A stretch of 64,000 nt of DNA. Source: an uncultured Aquimarina sp. (GTDB lineage Bacteria; Bacteroidota; Bacteroidia; Flavobacteriales; Flavobacteriaceae). The position numbers were made by a program, and so were the translations under genes. Below the pieces are notes generated by a model. It was given only the letters and a program-made list of their open reading frames with translations, ran no database searches and was not told the origin of the DNA. The stretch lies in the NCBI GenBank assembly GCA_947501475.1, contig CANMWA010000008.1, positions 186,001 through 250,000 on the forward strand, in the 5' to 3' direction. Positions 63,234 through 64,000 of this stretch are shown here, piece after piece; position 1 is the stretch's first letter, and each line of letters begins with the position of its first letter.

Positions 63234-64000
63234 ATGAAAAAAATAATTTTTACCCTTTTTATAACAGCAGTATTTACGTTTAATTCAAATGCACAATCTG
63301 TACCAATAAGTGGAAACAGTTTTCACTATTATGGACCAAATACAAGTTGGGGAGAATATCTAAAAGTTGGAGGTAATGGTAGAGGAACTACCAAAGCCTC
63401 TGTAGTTGCCACTAATGGAAATTTACATTTAGATTCAAAAGATGGCAATGCTACATATCTTAACCATTATAGTAAAGGAAATACGTATCTGAATACACAA
63501 GGAGGAAATGTAGGAATAGGAACAAGCTCACCTGCAGAAAAATTACATGTTAATGGAAGCATTCGCGGTAATGTCGCAGGTGGTTCGGTACGTTTAAAAT
63601 CTGCACATGGTTATATAGATGTTGGAGCTCAAAATACCAGTTGGGCGCATATTTACACCGATAGACCAAAAATAATTTTTAACAAAGATGTCTATACTAC
63701 TACCAATGCATTCTCATCATATAATAATGATTTAATCTTAAGAACAAAAGGAACAGAAAGGCTACGAGTAGATGATGTAAGTGGTAATGTTGGTATAAAT
63801 ACTACTGCTCCAAAATCAAAATTACACATCAACGGAGATCTATTTATGAATGCCGGAGAAGGATTTAGAGTTTTTGGGGATGCCAATTATTTTGGAGAAT
63901 ATTTGGATGGGGTCATTTTCGAGATGCAAGATGGTAATTCTACCAATGGTAATACTGATGGTGGATTTGTTTTTAGAGGTCATACTCCTACCGATAATGT
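63234..64000 (+). CDS. Secreted tail-fibre-like surface protein (partial)
   Basis: This frame is open to the end of the window, giving at least 255 residues. There is a signal peptide (ending SNAQS). GIGTSSPAEKLHVNG and GINTTAPKSKLHINGD are the usual repeats of Bacteroidota surface proteins that end in coiled coils or intramolecular chaperone domains. It begins 12 bp after the preceding repeat protein, and the two are probably co-transcribed. Confidence 0.8.
   Translation, partial: MKKIIFTLFITAVFTFNSNAQSVPISGNSFHYYGPNTSWGEYLKVGGNGRGTTKASVVATNGNLHLDSKDGNATYLNHYSKGNTYLNTQGGNVGIGTSSPAEKLHVNGSIRGNVAGGSVRLKSAHGYIDVGAQNTSWAHIYTDRPKIIFNKDVYTTTNAFSSYNNDLILRTKGTERLRVDDVSGNVGINTTAPKSKLHINGDLFMNAGEGFRVFGDANYFGEYLDGVIFEMQDGNSTNGNTDGGFVFRGHTPTDN

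Overview
The window looks like chromosomal DNA of a marine member of the Flavobacteriaceae (Bacteroidota), possibly close to Aquimarina; the genus is a guess. The evidence is low GC, very long runs of A/T, promoters of the TTG-N19-TAnnTTTG type, a type IX secretion sorting tail, a class II HMG-CoA reductase next to a GYDIA-type GHMP kinase, S9 dipeptidyl peptidase with paired POT carriers, and SpvB/RHS proteins.

Host left flank (1-15288): end of the cell-elongation transpeptidase gene mrdA and rodA; a secreted endonuclease; a VKOR-thioredoxin protein followed by a small double-glycine, cysteine-containing peptide; an oppC-like permease and a tail-specific protease; surE, lpxB, an NlpC/P60 lipoprotein and comEC; a serine hydrolase with an elaborate promoter repeat; and a secreted thioredoxin.

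Integrated element (15289-40814, about 25.5 kb): the ends are a 15-bp direct repeat, TCGTTTTTGGGAAAC. Joining the outer flanks through one copy of this repeat regenerates a perfect 14-bp-stem intrinsic terminator, so the element sits in the loop of the terminator of the dpp-POT operon. Inside, from left to right, are: a DNA-binding and SF3/VirE helicase replication module; AT-rich cargo genes of unknown function; a symmetric CTACA/TGTAG iteron-like array around an AT-rich core; a tightly packed operon (21.3-29.1 kb) of unrecognised proteins that reads like the structural module of a tailless virus (LEA14-like, coiled-coil membrane, transglutaminase-like protein with a protamine-like tail, several small beta-rich proteins, an annexin-like membrane protein, an M15 endolysin-like peptidase); a small membrane/lipoprotein set that could be a lysis module; a divergent repressor/Cro-like switch with tandem operators; a long hairpin RNA candidate; a T9SS-tailed small protein, a 2130-residue SpvB/RHS toxin and its presumed immunity gene; and a tyrosine integrase with its own promoter and a replacement terminator. 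No terminase, portal, tail, relaxase or conjugation genes are visible.

Host right flank (40815-64000): a peptide-use operon (dipeptidyl peptidase IV and two POT transporters); mevalonate-pathway genes; 2-oxoglutarate dehydrogenase E1 and E2; an outer-membrane barrel and lipoprotein; polyprenyl synthetase; a TetR-controlled TolC-MFP-RND efflux operon; and two secreted repeat proteins, the last cut by the window end.
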